Below are positions 54,901-64,000 of a DNA stretch of 64,000 bases, in pieces. The notes under the pieces were generated by a model that was not told the DNA's origin, did no database searches, and worked only from the letters and a program-made list of their open reading frames with translations. The stretch's first letter is position 1, and every line of letters starts with the position of its first letter. Both the position numbers and the translations under genes were made by a program. The stretch is from Colius striatus (lineage: Eukaryota; Chordata; Aves; Coliiformes; Coliidae), in NCBI RefSeq assembly GCF_028858725.1, contig NC_084781.1, positions 2,922,513 to 2,986,512 of the forward strand, in the 5' to 3' direction.

Positions 54901-56849
54901 GGCCCCAAATCTCACTTTTGAGGCTGTATTTTAGGCCAAGAGAGCTACAAAAGCAACAGGGCTTTGCTCCCCTCCCTGTAAAGTGTGTATTACACTTGCA
55001 GCACCTTCAGGAAACTGCTCCCTTCCTCCCAGCCTGGCTGAGGAGGATTTGATTCTCCAGCCATCGCCATGAAGGGCTGCCAAGGTGGCACCTACAGATG
55101 AGGTTTCTTGGCTGGGAAGCCAACTTTAGCAAAACAAAGCTTGAGCTTAACACAAGGCGAGAGAAATGCAGCAACTTAGAGAGAAGCACGTGTTCCTGCA
55201 GAACCCCAGCTCCTCTCTTTGCCTGTGGAGAAGCAACAACCCTTTCAGGAAAGAAATTCCTCCTCACATCCAGCCTGGTACAACTTGAGGCCATTTCCTC
55301 TTGTCCTATTGCCTGTCACTAGGTAGAGAGTGAAAAGGTCTCCCCCCTGAGCCTCCTTTTCTGCAGGCTAAACAGCCCTAGATCCTTCAGCCACTGCTCA
55401 CACAAGACGTGCTCCACATCCTTCACCAGCCGGGTGACCCACCTCTGGATCCTCTCCAGCACCTCAACATCTTTCTTGGACAGAGGCTTCCCACAGGCAG
55501 CTCTCCCCTCACTCCCACAGCCCTGACACACACCTCCCTCACTTGGGACGACTGGCCACAAACAACCCCTGCCTCTTCCTCCAAATGAAGAGGAAACATC
55601 GAGACACACAGATCTGTGTCGAGGGCTTCGCGGAGACACGGCAGGGCCGGGAAATTTGCTCATTGCAAAATCAATACCCATCAGCTGTTTGAAATTAAAG
55701 GAAAGATTAGGTCCTGGTTTTATACACGCTTTATTGTATTCTGAGAGCTTTCTACTCAGCCAGATAAATCTTCTTTAAGAGGATTAGGAAACTTTCATTA
55801 TCTTTATCTAACCTAAACTAACGCTAACTCTGAAAAATTAATCTGGAGGCCGGACAAAAGCCGGTGGCCAGCGTGAGGGTCTGGAGACGGCACCTGCCCC
55901 GGTGCTACGGGCCCCTCTGATCCCACAGCACCCACATCAGCCCTGCAGCAGCCTCAGGAGTGCCAGTGTGTGACCCAACAGCATCCCACAGCCAGGGAGC
56001 CTTGAGTGGTTGCAGGCCACTCTGGCAGTGACTGGCATTCCTGGATGTGTGCCTGAGCACCTTGCTAACAGCTGCCCTGAGAATTCACAGCAGGGACAAG
56101 CAAGGAGAAGAATCATGGAATTGCACTGGCTGGGAGAGACCTTTAAGATCATCAAGTCCAGCCTTTGTCCCAGCCCTATCAACCACCAGACCATTTCCCC
56201 AAGTGCAACATCCACCCATCTCTGAAACACCTACGGGGTCAGTGATTCCAGCACCTCCCTGGGCAGCCCATTCCAATGCCTGACAATCCTTTCAGCAAAG
56301 AAATTCCTCCTCACTCCAGCCTGAACCTCCCCTGGGGCAACCTTAAGCACAGCAGCCCCAGTCTTAGTTCTCAGGTCCTGTGCCCCACATGAGGAGCGTA
56401 CAACACCGCGAGGCTGCCACAACACACGTCTGTCTCCTCCCTGGCATGGTCAGCATTCCTCCATCTCCCCATTCCCACGCTGTCCGGTCCCTGAAGCAAT
56501 AATCTTGTTCTGATCCCTCCATCTCCATCACCAAGGCATCTCCAAACCCCTCCCAAGCCCCACCGACCTTGCTCATCAAACAGCCGGGCGACGGCGCGAG
56601 GCGCTTTCAGACCCACCTTGCACGATGAGATGGACGCGCGAGGTCTTGGGGTGATTGTCTGTCTGCACGGAGCAGGTGTAGGGCCCCTCATCGTACACAT
56701 CCACGTTGTGGATCTTGATGCTGTACTGGGTTTTGGTGTTGGAGAGGATGACCACGCGGTTGTCTATAGACCACTTGTCGTTGCCGGCGTACAGGATGGT
56801 GCTGCGGTTCAACCACGCCACCCGCGTCACCCGGTCGTCCACGGTACAC
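48895..56849 (-). CDS. OPCML: Opioid-binding protein/cell adhesion molecule-like (OPCML/OBCAM), IgLON; joined coding region, first exon outside window
   Basis: Six minus-strand exons (56617-56849, 51740-51865, 50877-51011, 50675-50795, 50295-50446, 48895-48995) join in frame with GT-AG borders. They encode Ig1 from its first cysteine, all of Ig2 and Ig3, and the GPI signal. OPCML is identified by [14 protein letters not shown] in Ig1, [19 protein letters not shown] opening Ig2, [26 protein letters not shown] and [13 protein letters not shown]. The signal-peptide exon with the N-terminal strand was not found in 56850-64000 and lies beyond the window. Known role of the family: GPI-anchored neuronal surface protein of lipid rafts that binds other IgLONs; human OPCML is also described as a tumour suppressor. 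The convergent placement with NTM matches the mammalian order. Confidence 0.96.
48996..50294 (-). other. OPCML: OPCML intron before the GPI exon
   Basis: This 1,299-bp intron has no recognised transposon or repeat. I looked for a counterpart of the NTM microexon and did not find one. Confidence 0.85.
50295..50446 (-). CDS. OPCML: OPCML exon, second part of Ig domain 3
   Basis: This 152-bp exon has its acceptor CCCCCAG at the 50447 side and donor GTAGGT at 50294. It encodes [20 protein letters not shown], the [14 protein letters not shown] motif with the second Ig3 cysteine, and the [10 protein letters not shown] end. The sequons N-V-S, N-Y-T and N-A-S match those of NTM. If the donor is skipped, the frame stays open to a stop at 50203-50205 and would give a charged tail in place of the GPI signal. 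Confidence 0.96.
50500..50557 (+). mobile_element. Possible CR1 3' tail
   Basis: AAAGTGTTTTGCAACCAAAATG followed by CTCCGTGATTCT in the 228-bp OPCML intron resembles an eroded CR1 terminus (50520-50554). It is too short to be sure. Confidence 0.3.
50675..50795 (-). CDS. OPCML: OPCML exon, first part of Ig domain 3
   Basis: This 121-bp exon has acceptor CTGCAG on the 50796 side and donor GTGAGG at 50674. The split Tyr codon gives [19 protein letters not shown], then the first Ig3 cysteine in LQCEAS and the core tryptophan in FQWFKEDTR. It is separated from the upstream OPCML exon by an intron of only 81 bp (50796-50876) and from the next by 228 bp. Confidence 0.96.
50877..51011 (-). CDS. OPCML: OPCML exon, second half of Ig domain 2
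   Basis: This 135-bp exon has acceptor TGTCCAG on the 51012 side and donor GTGAGT at 50876. With the split Gly codon it reads [20 protein letters not shown], then the Ig2 cysteine in [14 protein letters not shown] and VKVTVN. The junction SGK-GQGF is one residue shorter than the mammalian K-E-GQGF I recall. It equals the 135-bp NTM exon. Confidence 0.96.
51012..51739 (-). other. OPCML: OPCML intron splitting Ig domain 2
   Basis: This 728-bp intron is dominated by two CR1 pieces in opposite orientation (51219-51357 and 51358-51508), which form an imperfect inverted repeat. Confidence 0.9.
51219..51508. mobile_element. Two inverted CR1 3' fragments (palindromic pair)
   Basis: The left arm (51219-51357) runs antisense with AGAGCTCACCCAGTTC and GAACATGTCCAGG. 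The right arm (51358-51508) runs sense with GGAGGCTTCCAAACCCACTT, GGGGAACCTGCTTTAG and terminal TTCTATGATT. The arms are complementary over about 135 bp, with many mismatches. Confidence 0.65.
51740..51865 (-). CDS. OPCML: OPCML exon, first half of Ig domain 2
   Basis: This 126-bp exon has acceptor TGTTGCAG on the 51866 side and donor GTGAGA at 51739. It encodes [19 protein letters not shown], the first Ig2 cysteine in [11 protein letters not shown], and [10 protein letters not shown]. The N-I-S sequon lies near the start, whereas NTM has its sequon just before the cysteine. Length and phase match the NTM exon 18238-18363. Confidence 0.96.
52020..52345. repeat. Degenerate repeat of about 40 bp (AGCAGTAATGCAGC motif)
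   Basis: AGCAG(T/A)AATGCAGC with CACAGCT recurs at about 52034, 52070, 52253 and 52290, with weaker copies between. It is an eroded tandem array beside the CA satellite. Confidence 0.55.
52467..52976. repeat. CA-rich satellite with 190-196-bp higher-order repeat
   Basis: About 510 bp are almost only A and C on the plus strand (CACACA, CACCCA, ACATAC), so the OPCML transcript is GU-rich here. Landmarks ACACAAACCCACAACCCC (52642, 52832), CAGAGACATA (52668, 52864) and CCACCCAGACACACCCCC (52681, 52877) show an internal duplication. Confidence 0.85.
55228..55480 (-). mobile_element. CR1 LINE fragment
   Basis: It contains CAGGAAAGAAATTCCTCCTC, CTCTTGTCCTATTGCCTG and CCCACCTCTGGATCCTCTCC, in antisense CR1 order. 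Confidence 0.85.
55665..55855. other. Candidate conserved noncoding element in OPCML intron
   Basis: A repeat-free AT-rich block (TTTATACACGCTTTATTG, AGATAAATCTTCTTTAAGAGG, CTGAAAAATTAATCTGG) between two CR1 copies. Confidence 0.3.
56108..56375 (-). mobile_element. CR1 LINE 3' fragment
   Basis: It starts AGAATCATGGAATTGCACTGG and includes TTAAGATCATCAAGTCCAGC and CACCTCCCTGGGCAGCCC. The right end is indistinct. Confidence 0.88.
56617..56849 (-). CDS. OPCML: OPCML exon, Ig domain 1
   Basis: This 233-bp exon has acceptor CCATGTGCAG on the 56850 side and donor GTGGGT at 56616. One base completes the preceding codon, then 77 codons follow: the Ig1 cysteine and [48 protein letters not shown] with the second cysteine, and [15 protein letters not shown]. 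An N-R-S sequon is present. A domain starting directly at its first cysteine codon is what I recall for IgLON exon 2. The following intron (51866-56616) is 4.75 kb and holds the CA/GT-rich satellite. Confidence 0.96.
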
Positions 56850-59800
56850 CTGCACATGGAAGAGGCACAGGGTCACAAACCTGGGACACAACGTGCAGCC
56901 ACCATCCCTCCCCTTCCCAAAAGGCAACAGGAGCAGCAAAGGGAGGGAGAGGCACAGCACCGGACCACCACCACGGCAATACCACGACCTTCAAACTCCG
57001 CTCTCACCCTCCTCTGCCACCCCACGGGGCAAAAGGGAGAAGAGAAACGGCGAAGGCAGTTGGTGGGGAAGAGAAGGGGACACGCTGGGAGACGCAGCTA
57101 CAGGTGCCACGAGAAGCAGAGCGCAGCCGTGTCCCTGATTTACATGCCGCCCTCCCCGCTCCCAGGCGCGCCGGGGCTCGGCAGCTCCGGGCCGTCGTGC
57201 TGACTTACACTTGGCAAAGAGATGGGAGAAGGGGGGGTAGAAAGTGAATTAAAATGTTCCTGGAGAACACGGCTTGTTTCATTCCCTGCGATAACATTTC
57301 TCTCCATCTGCTTCACTCATGGACTTCTCTGCTGCTGCTGCACCTGCAGCAAAACCCACATTTGACTAAATTAAGAGCCTGGTGTTTCTGGGGAGCTTTG
57401 CCTTTCCCACCTGAGGAGCCACAAACCAGTCCCTTCCCCTCCTGCAGGAGCCGTACATCTCCCTCCAACCACGTGGCACGAGCAAGACGAACAGCCCGCT
57501 GCATGCTCCGAGGACCTGCCCGCGCCTCGGATGTGCCCCGGCGCCGGCGCTGCCCTCGTCAGGAAGGGAGACAGAAGCCCTTCGTTCAAATTAAGTGTGT
57601 GGAGGGGAGAGCTAAAGCTCAGCCGAGTTAAGTTCGGCCCTGGGGGATTCCAGTCTAGTGGACTATTACTGCTGTCTCACTTCATTATAATGAATAATAA
57701 AGAGATACTTACACACGGCTTCTGTAAATTATTCATTGCGTGCACCGAGAAATCAGGGCAGCAATATGTAAAACAGACAACTTGCATGTCTGAGCTCATA
57801 TAAATATCCAGACTACAGCCCTGCGAGGGACTCTGGGGTCCCCTCATTAGGGGTGAAGCACAAGGACTGGAGTTCGAAGTGACAGGCAGGAGGAACTGGA
57901 GCCCTCGCCGGGCACAGCTTTGGCTGGCACACGTGTGCTTCCTGGGGTCAGCCCGCGGCCCTCGAGAGCCTCAGCGTGGCTGTTGCAGCGTTTACAGCTC
58001 AGAGTCACACGGGATGACCCTAACATGGGTGGGCAAGGACAGTGTGGCCCTCCCTCACTTGTAGGGTTCTTTGGACCAGTGTCAAAACTGCTCACAGCAA
58101 CTGGCCAGGAGCAACTGGCAACAAGAGCAAGGAGGCAAAGGCTCCTTCTGTCCGCCCCTTGAGCTTGCTCTGCATTTGCTGCTGCTCCATCTGGGGCCTG
58201 GTGCCTTTGGCTCTGCTGGCTTTGCATCCTGCTCCCCTCTGCTAGAGCCTGGAGCAGCTGCAGGCAGTAGAAGGACCAGACAAACCACCCTCCTCCAAAA
58301 AAACAGCCTTCCTGCACCTCCTGGCTACCACCAGCACAAAAGCCAGCGTCTACCAGCTGGGATGGGGCCCACGGTGTCTCCAGAGGTCTCACCCAACCTT
58401 GCCTTCCCAACACTTCTCCCAACACCCCAAGAACAAGCACTTCTGAGGCCAATCCCAACCAGCAGCTTCTTCCCTGGGCCCGGAGAGCCATCCCCCCTCC
58501 CTCGCTGCTGAGCCGCCAGCCGAGCTGTCTCTGCTACCTATTTCCAATTGACCAGGATTATGATAATGTCTCCAGTAAGCAAACAGGTAAAGAGACTTCT
58601 GCAAAGTGTTTAGATAAAGCAGACAAGCTCTGACAAAGCTGGATAATAAAGTGGGCCAGGAGGTTTTCCCTGGAAGGGATCTAATTAAGAACAAAGACAA
58701 ACCCCCATTAAGAGTCTCCTGAAGGCACCGTATCCATCTCCAGAAGAAGCCCTGCCCGATGAGTCCGGGAGGGACAAAAGACAATAAAGCTCCTGTCATC
58801 AGACGAGAGGGAAATAAACCCATCCTGGCTCCACGCTTCACCTGGAGAAACCCCACCGGCGAGGCAGGGGGGAGGATCTCAGCCCAAACCCGAGCCCCCA
58901 GCACCCGGCTCCCCCAGCCCAGCCTCCATCTCTGCATCCCAGCATGTTTCTCGCCACCTGCAGCCCTTTCTCCTCCTGCACCCCTGGGGCGATGAACCCG
59001 AACGCTGCCGAGGGAGAAGATGCATGAGGGAGGGAGTCTGGGGCAGCGACACCGTGCCGCTTCCCTTCTAATTGCCCCTATTCCTCATCCTTAAATGCTA
59101 ATTCTGAAGTTTGCCGAGGAGTTACTTCACTTAGTGTCAACAATACGGATCGCTCTTGGGTTTGGTGGCACAAAGCCACCGTCTCCCTCCTCATGAACCT
59201 ATTAGGAGAGCCCCCCGCGTCGCTCCTGCCCGGGCCCATCAATGACACTGGGATGTGCCCCAGTTTTCTCTCACTAGTTTGGAGGGGCAAACAGCAGACA
59301 AAGGCTTGCAGGCGTGAAGCAACCTCTCCCTGGGTGCAAAACACATGCTTGGGGCCCCAAAACACCGACGTGCACCCCGATCCCTGGCTGAGCTGAGAGG
59401 CTGGGGGAAGATGCTTGTCTTTGGATCGACCCAAACTGCTCCCGCTTCCTTATGCAACCCAGCAGCGCTCTGCTTTGCAATATTTCCACCGCCCCTCAGC
59501 CCCAGAGGCGCGTTTCCTCTCCTGTAGGCAAACGTGCCCCGTCAGAATGACGGATGGAGACGTCGAGCCCGGTCGCAGACGGGCTGCCTGACCCAGTTTC
59601 CAGCAGCTGAAATAGCTGCCCCGGATCGGGAGCGAAGCCCCTCGACAGCGACGGGGCAGCGTCCACCCAAAGTACCCGCTGGGGAGGGGGGGCAGAGCAA
59701 GCACCCCCTTTTGTCGTTGTGGAGAAGTTGCTAATTACATTTTGGGGAGTCCTAATGGGATTTGGCCCGTGGCTTCCAGCCCTCGCCTCGGCCACGGCCC

Positions 59801-60419
59801 CAACAGGCTCCCGCTGCCTTTTATTCCAGTCAAGGCAGAGGGAGATTTATTTGTAATCATCGGAAACAAACACCCTTCCTCAGAAGAAAACACAAAAGAA
59901 CAGAAACCTGGCCGGGCTCCCGCTTCATTACAGATGCAGATTAGAAGCGGGGCCATCAGAAACTCCTCTAATCCTCTCCCAACAACTAAACCCTCCCGTC
60001 AGCGCCTGGTACGGCTGCGGCCGCGTGTGACGGCGGCTCCTGAGGGCCCAGGGCAAAGCAAAGAGCGTGGGATGCACACGGATCTGGGGCAGCCTCAACT
60101 GTCCTCCTTTCGCCCAGAAAGTCCCTCCCTCCTTCTGCACCCCAAGTTCCCCCCGCAAAGCCGTGTGCCACCAGCTCTCGCTCTCCACACCGTCGTTCAT
60201 CGCCTGGCTCTGCTGCTGCCGTGCTGCTCCCGTTCCCCACGCACACCCTGTGCTGTTCAAACCAGCTCCAGACCGCCAGCAAACCTTTCCCCTCCTCCCC
60301 TGAGTCCTCCGTGGGCTCCAGGACCCTCCTGCCCTCCCCAGAGCCTCGGGGAGGGTTTCTCCCCGCCGGTTCCCGCTGCCGAGCGCCGGAGCAGAAGCTG
60401 CTCCCCATGCACAACCCAA

Positions 60420-60580
60420 GCCCAAATTGATACATTACAGGCTGCTAAATATAAAATAGCCATCTGCAAAGATAATAAGCCTGCGAGGGCAGGGGCTGTC
60501 GGGTTGCTCCATTTCAGAGAGTTTAATGGTGTTTTGGTCTGTGACTGCGGCTCCCAGACGTTGGAAGGATAACAAGATGA
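60420..60580. other. Candidate conserved noncoding element in OPCML intron
   Basis: AATTGATACATTACAGGC, AAATATAAAATAGCC and AAGATAATAAGCCTGC lie amid GC-rich DNA. The sharp composition change suggests constraint; this is inference. Confidence 0.3.
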
Positions 60581-63539
60581 TGAGGAGGGCGGGAGCTGTC
60601 TGCAAGGCATCGACGGGCTCAGGCTTCCCGCCCCGAGGGGGCCAAACCACACAGACCACCACCCGGCAGGGCTTTGGGTGGCTCCAAGGATGAGGCAGGG
60701 GATGCAAAGCTGGAGCCCGATGCTGGGTCACTGCCGACATCAACCTGGGGAGGGGGCTGAGCCTGCTTTTGGCCTCAAAGGGGTTCGCTTGAGAAGCACA
60801 GACCCAGCAGTCCCTGAGAAAGCCTGTCTCTGATCAAGGCCCTGCCTGAGCCCTTTTCCTGCACTCACATCCCTGTCCTGCACAAAGCTCCCAGTTGCCC
60901 TCCCTGTCCCGAGCGAGCCACGGCTGGTGCAACCTGCTCTGATGCTCCCCAGCACCAGACCGCGTGTCAGGATGCTCCCCAGCACAGGGAAGGTCGGAAG
61001 GCTCAGCCAAAGCCCTGAGGGCCGATGGCTGTTTTCAGGTTCAGGGAAATCTTCATCAGGGAATAGGAGGTGGCAGCAAGAGAATGAGATGGGGAGGGCT
61101 TTGGATAGAGCAAATCGATGGGATGTTGATAGAGCAGGTGGCACTTAAAGCACTGACATGAGAGTCAGTCGGTGCTGGTGGCTGCACCTTATCTTGGGAA
61201 TAGAGATGAAACTGAAGGCACTGAGCACTGGCAGGAAAGGACAACGGTGGACGTCACAAGAGGTGCAGTGAGGCACCTTCCCTTGCCCCAAACAGCACCT
61301 AAGTTATGGGCTCTATCCCCAAAGTCAGGCCCTTGACACAGCCAGGTGCTGCTTTCCCTCTTGCTCATGGCCACATCCTGCTGTGACATCTCTGACTCCA
61401 ACCCAAGGAGACCACCGACGTTTACCACCAAGGCATCGCTACCCATCCTAGGAAACATCATCACAAGTGTCCTCGCCAGGGAAGCCCAATTCCCCTCTGC
61501 CTCACACTGGGGCTCTGTGCTACAGCTCAGCAGGGAAGAAAAACCCCGCTGAGAGACACCCAGCGACACCCATCCCCGCCCCGAGGCTGCTGATGAAGGG
61601 ACAGGACCAGTGCCTGTGTGTGCCTTCAATCAGCGCTCCCCTCGCACAATGCAGCACCTGCACCCCGCCTGATTTCTAGTGTTCTTCAATCAAAAGGAGG
61701 AGAAGCAACGCAGAGTTTAGTGCTGGCAGCCCCGAGCAGACGACAACCTGCAGCCTTCCCTCCACGCCTGCCGTGTGCTCTTGGGGTTGGGTTTTTTTCC
61801 CCCCTCTTGTTACTGCTTTTGTCTGGTTTTTATTCCAGCCACCTTTGCAGGCAGAGACAGGAATAGCTGGCTGTCACAGTCGGCCACAGTCGTTAAGAAC
61901 CGATAATTAACGCGTGGCAACAGGAGGCTCTGACTGTGCTGACTCAGCCATCGCCACCGGCCTGGCCATGGGCTCCGGCTCAGCCAGGACTCAGCCAACC
62001 CAGGACAGAGTGGCCATGGCTCCACCAGCAGCCCACGGTCACAACAGCAGAAAGGCTGCTGATTAAAACATGGGCCAGGGCACGCCTGGCATAGGAAGAG
62101 CTCCTGTACAGCCGGAGCAAAGTGATATGTCTGTCTCTGACTCGCAAGGAAGGAAAGAAAAGTGGTCAGAAGCCAGCGCCGGACGAGATGGTGACTCAGC
62201 GAAGGGGGTGGTGGAAGGGCACGTGGGTGACAACCCCAAAATGCGTCCCTGGGGGAAACGACGGCACACGGGGCACTCTGGATGGAAACCCACCCAAGCT
62301 TTCCATCGCACACGGTCCTCACGCTCCCCATCGGTCTCTCCGGACGTGCTACCCTCCCTGAACGGAGTCAGGGGGAGAAAAAACACCCAGCCCTTCTCCA
62401 GACCCTCCTGTTAATTACCACCAGAAATACATTTGTCACGAGACGCCCGCTCCTATCTCTGCGGCTCTTGAGGGTAATGGAGAGGTTTCAGTCTTTGGAG
62501 GATAAGTCTCAGGCTCTTGGCTGCTTGCCCGGGAGGATTATTTTACATCAGGTTGAGTTCTGTAGTAATTATCTTCAAAACAGCTGGACTGCTGGATAAA
62601 CTCACGGTATCTTAACGCACAACACAAGAGCAAACATGGAGAATTAAACTGCAATTTCAGACGGGCCCGGCAGATAGGCGGAAAAACCACTCGCCGCTGT
62701 TTCGGAGGCCGAGGCTCGGGGCTCCTCGTGTGTTAGGGCTGGGAAGGCTTCTTCTCATTGGAAATCAATTCCAAGTTCCCCCAGAGATGAAGCAGAGGGG
62801 AAAAGGAGATTCCAGATGAAGATGTTTCACCCCTGAGCTCTCAGCGGTGGAGAAAAACCTCCCACGCCGCCGTTCTCCTGACCCTCGTGGCTGGAAAACG
62901 AAGCGGCCGCTGATGCTGCCCGGAAAGCTGAGCGCTGCTGAAAGCCCAAACGTCCCGAGCGCTCGGCTCCGCGCTGCAGCTCCCCAGGCAGCCGCCCGAG
63001 GCAGGCTGAGGGGGAAACCCACTCCCTCCATCCCCGCCACTCGCACACGGACAGCGCGGCTGACACGGGACAAACCCACCACCCCAACGACTGCACGAGC
63101 ACCCGAGGGAAAAGCAGCTTCCTTCGAGGTGGTGCCGCAGGGTTCGGGTGCGAGGTGCTCGCAGGCACAACTAACAGCCTCTAAGCAGAAGGGAAGTCTG
63201 CCGTGTTTCACGGCCGCTCCTGCCAAACGCCGGGGCTGTAAATGACCTGGAATCGAGAATATAATTGCCAATTTGCAGAAATTTCACCAGCAATTAGGCA
63301 AAATAAAGTAACCCACCCGAGGAAATCCTGTGCCCGCCGCTCCTGTGCCTCTGCTTGCCGCCCGCCGCTGCGACGAGAGCCCATGCGTCACGCAGCGCAG
63401 CCAGACCGCAGCCCCGTGGCACCGCCAGGTGAAGCCATCACCGGCGAGAGGTGACACCAGCCAGCCCTGAGCAGGAGCCAGGAGAAGACCTCTCCCTCTT
63501 CCACCAGCGCCCTGTCCCCGGGTGCCTGATCCCACCAAC

Positions 63540-64000
63540 CCTGCGGCCCAACGGCTTGGTGCAATTAGGGGGTTTATTTGTTTGAGTTGTACGTGAATAT
63601 ACCAAATTACATTATCAGATCATAGCCCCGGCTTCTGATTTATTCCTTCTTTGTTCTTCAAGTCTTCGTACATCTAAGCAATTAACCTCTCAAAGAGCTG
63701 GAGAACACATAATTATCCTCATTTGTCTAAACGTCACCAAGATGGCTGCCTTTCAATTAACCTTCTGGGAGCGGAGGGAAGTTGGAGTGATACAGTGATC
63801 ATTTCCAACTCCAGCGTGCGCTTCTCCTGCTGGCTTTTTTTCCCCCCTTAAAGTAATTTAATTGAAATATTCAGATGATAAAATACAGCCAGATAACTGT
63901 TACTGCAGGTAACGGGATCAAGAGGGGGCTTGCAATCGAAGGAGAAGTCAAATGAGGTACGGTAATATTATATCAATACGTGGCACTTCTAAAAATACCC
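63540..64000. other. Candidate conserved noncoding element at window edge
   Basis: About 460 bp of AT-rich, repeat-free sequence (CAATTAGGGGGTTTATTTG, AATTACATTATCAGATCATA, AAGATGGCTGCC, TAATTTAATTGAAATATTC) that continues past the window. Confidence 0.3.

Larger units (their letters stand above)
51866..56616 (-). other. OPCML: OPCML intron between Ig1 and Ig2
   Basis: This 4,751-bp intron contains a degenerate repeat of about 40 bp (52020-52345), a CA-rich satellite (52467-52976), CR1 fragments at 55228-55480 and 56108-56375, and an AT-rich candidate conserved block at 55665-55855. The 53000-55200 part is unique-looking. Confidence 0.85.
56850..64000 (-). other. OPCML: OPCML intron upstream of the Ig1 exon (continues past window)
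   Basis: No signal-peptide exon or other IgLON coding sequence was found on the minus strand. No CR1 was recognised, unlike the NTM side. Repeat-free AT-rich stretches at 57580-57830, 60420-60580, 62400-62660 and 63540-64000 are candidate conserved noncoding DNA. The remainder is moderately GC-rich unique sequence. Confidence 0.75.

Noticed and set aside
56850..64000. OPCML signal-peptide exon
   Set aside because: No minus-strand frame shows a leader followed by the expected N-terminal strand (NVTVRQGESATLR-type) and a donor.

Overview
The window is vertebrate nuclear DNA, most likely avian. About fifteen CR1 LINE 3' fragments, sparse old MIR-like SINEs, GC-rich 3' exons and short introns at the 3' ends of the genes all point that way; a non-avian reptile cannot be excluded and I cannot name a species. 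Long open reading frames in the non-exonic DNA are chance. There is no bacterial-type operon, CRISPR array or recognisable RNA gene.

Two IgLON cell-adhesion genes face each other tail to tail. The plus-strand gene is neurotrimin (NTM; chicken CEPU-1). It enters from the left with its signal-peptide and Ig1 exons outside the window. Its exons are 18238-18363 and 36427-36561 (Ig2), 37624-37744 and 38742-38893 (Ig3), an 11-residue cassette microexon at 41210-41242, and the terminal GPI-signal exon starting at 42598, with a 3'UTR to about 44350. The minus-strand gene is OPCML (OBCAM). Its Ig1 exon is 56617-56849, Ig2 is 51740-51865 and 50877-51011, Ig3 is 50675-50795 and 50295-50446, and the GPI-signal exon is 48895-48995, with a 3'UTR down to about 46825. 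Its signal-peptide exon lies beyond the right edge. The two poly(A) sites are about 2.5 kb apart.

Layout: 1-18237 is an NTM intron, with a CpG-rich patch at 4.0-4.4 kb carrying two perfect RFX X-box palindromes; 18238-44350 is the NTM 3' half; 44350-46825 is the intergenic gap, with G-quadruplex-like and minisatellite sequence; 46825-56849 is the OPCML Ig1-to-3' end; 56850-64000 is an OPCML intron.

Homologous exons of the two genes have identical lengths (126, 135, 121, 152 and 101 bp) and phases, which marks an inverted duplication. Both products are expected to be GPI-anchored, three-Ig-domain neuronal surface proteins that bind each other and other IgLONs. I found no wholly new system. 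The best leads are the X-box pair, the NTM microexon with its downstream UGCAUG, an indel-free 105-bp intronic duplication flanking an NTM exon, and UA/UG repeat arrays in the NTM 3'UTR.
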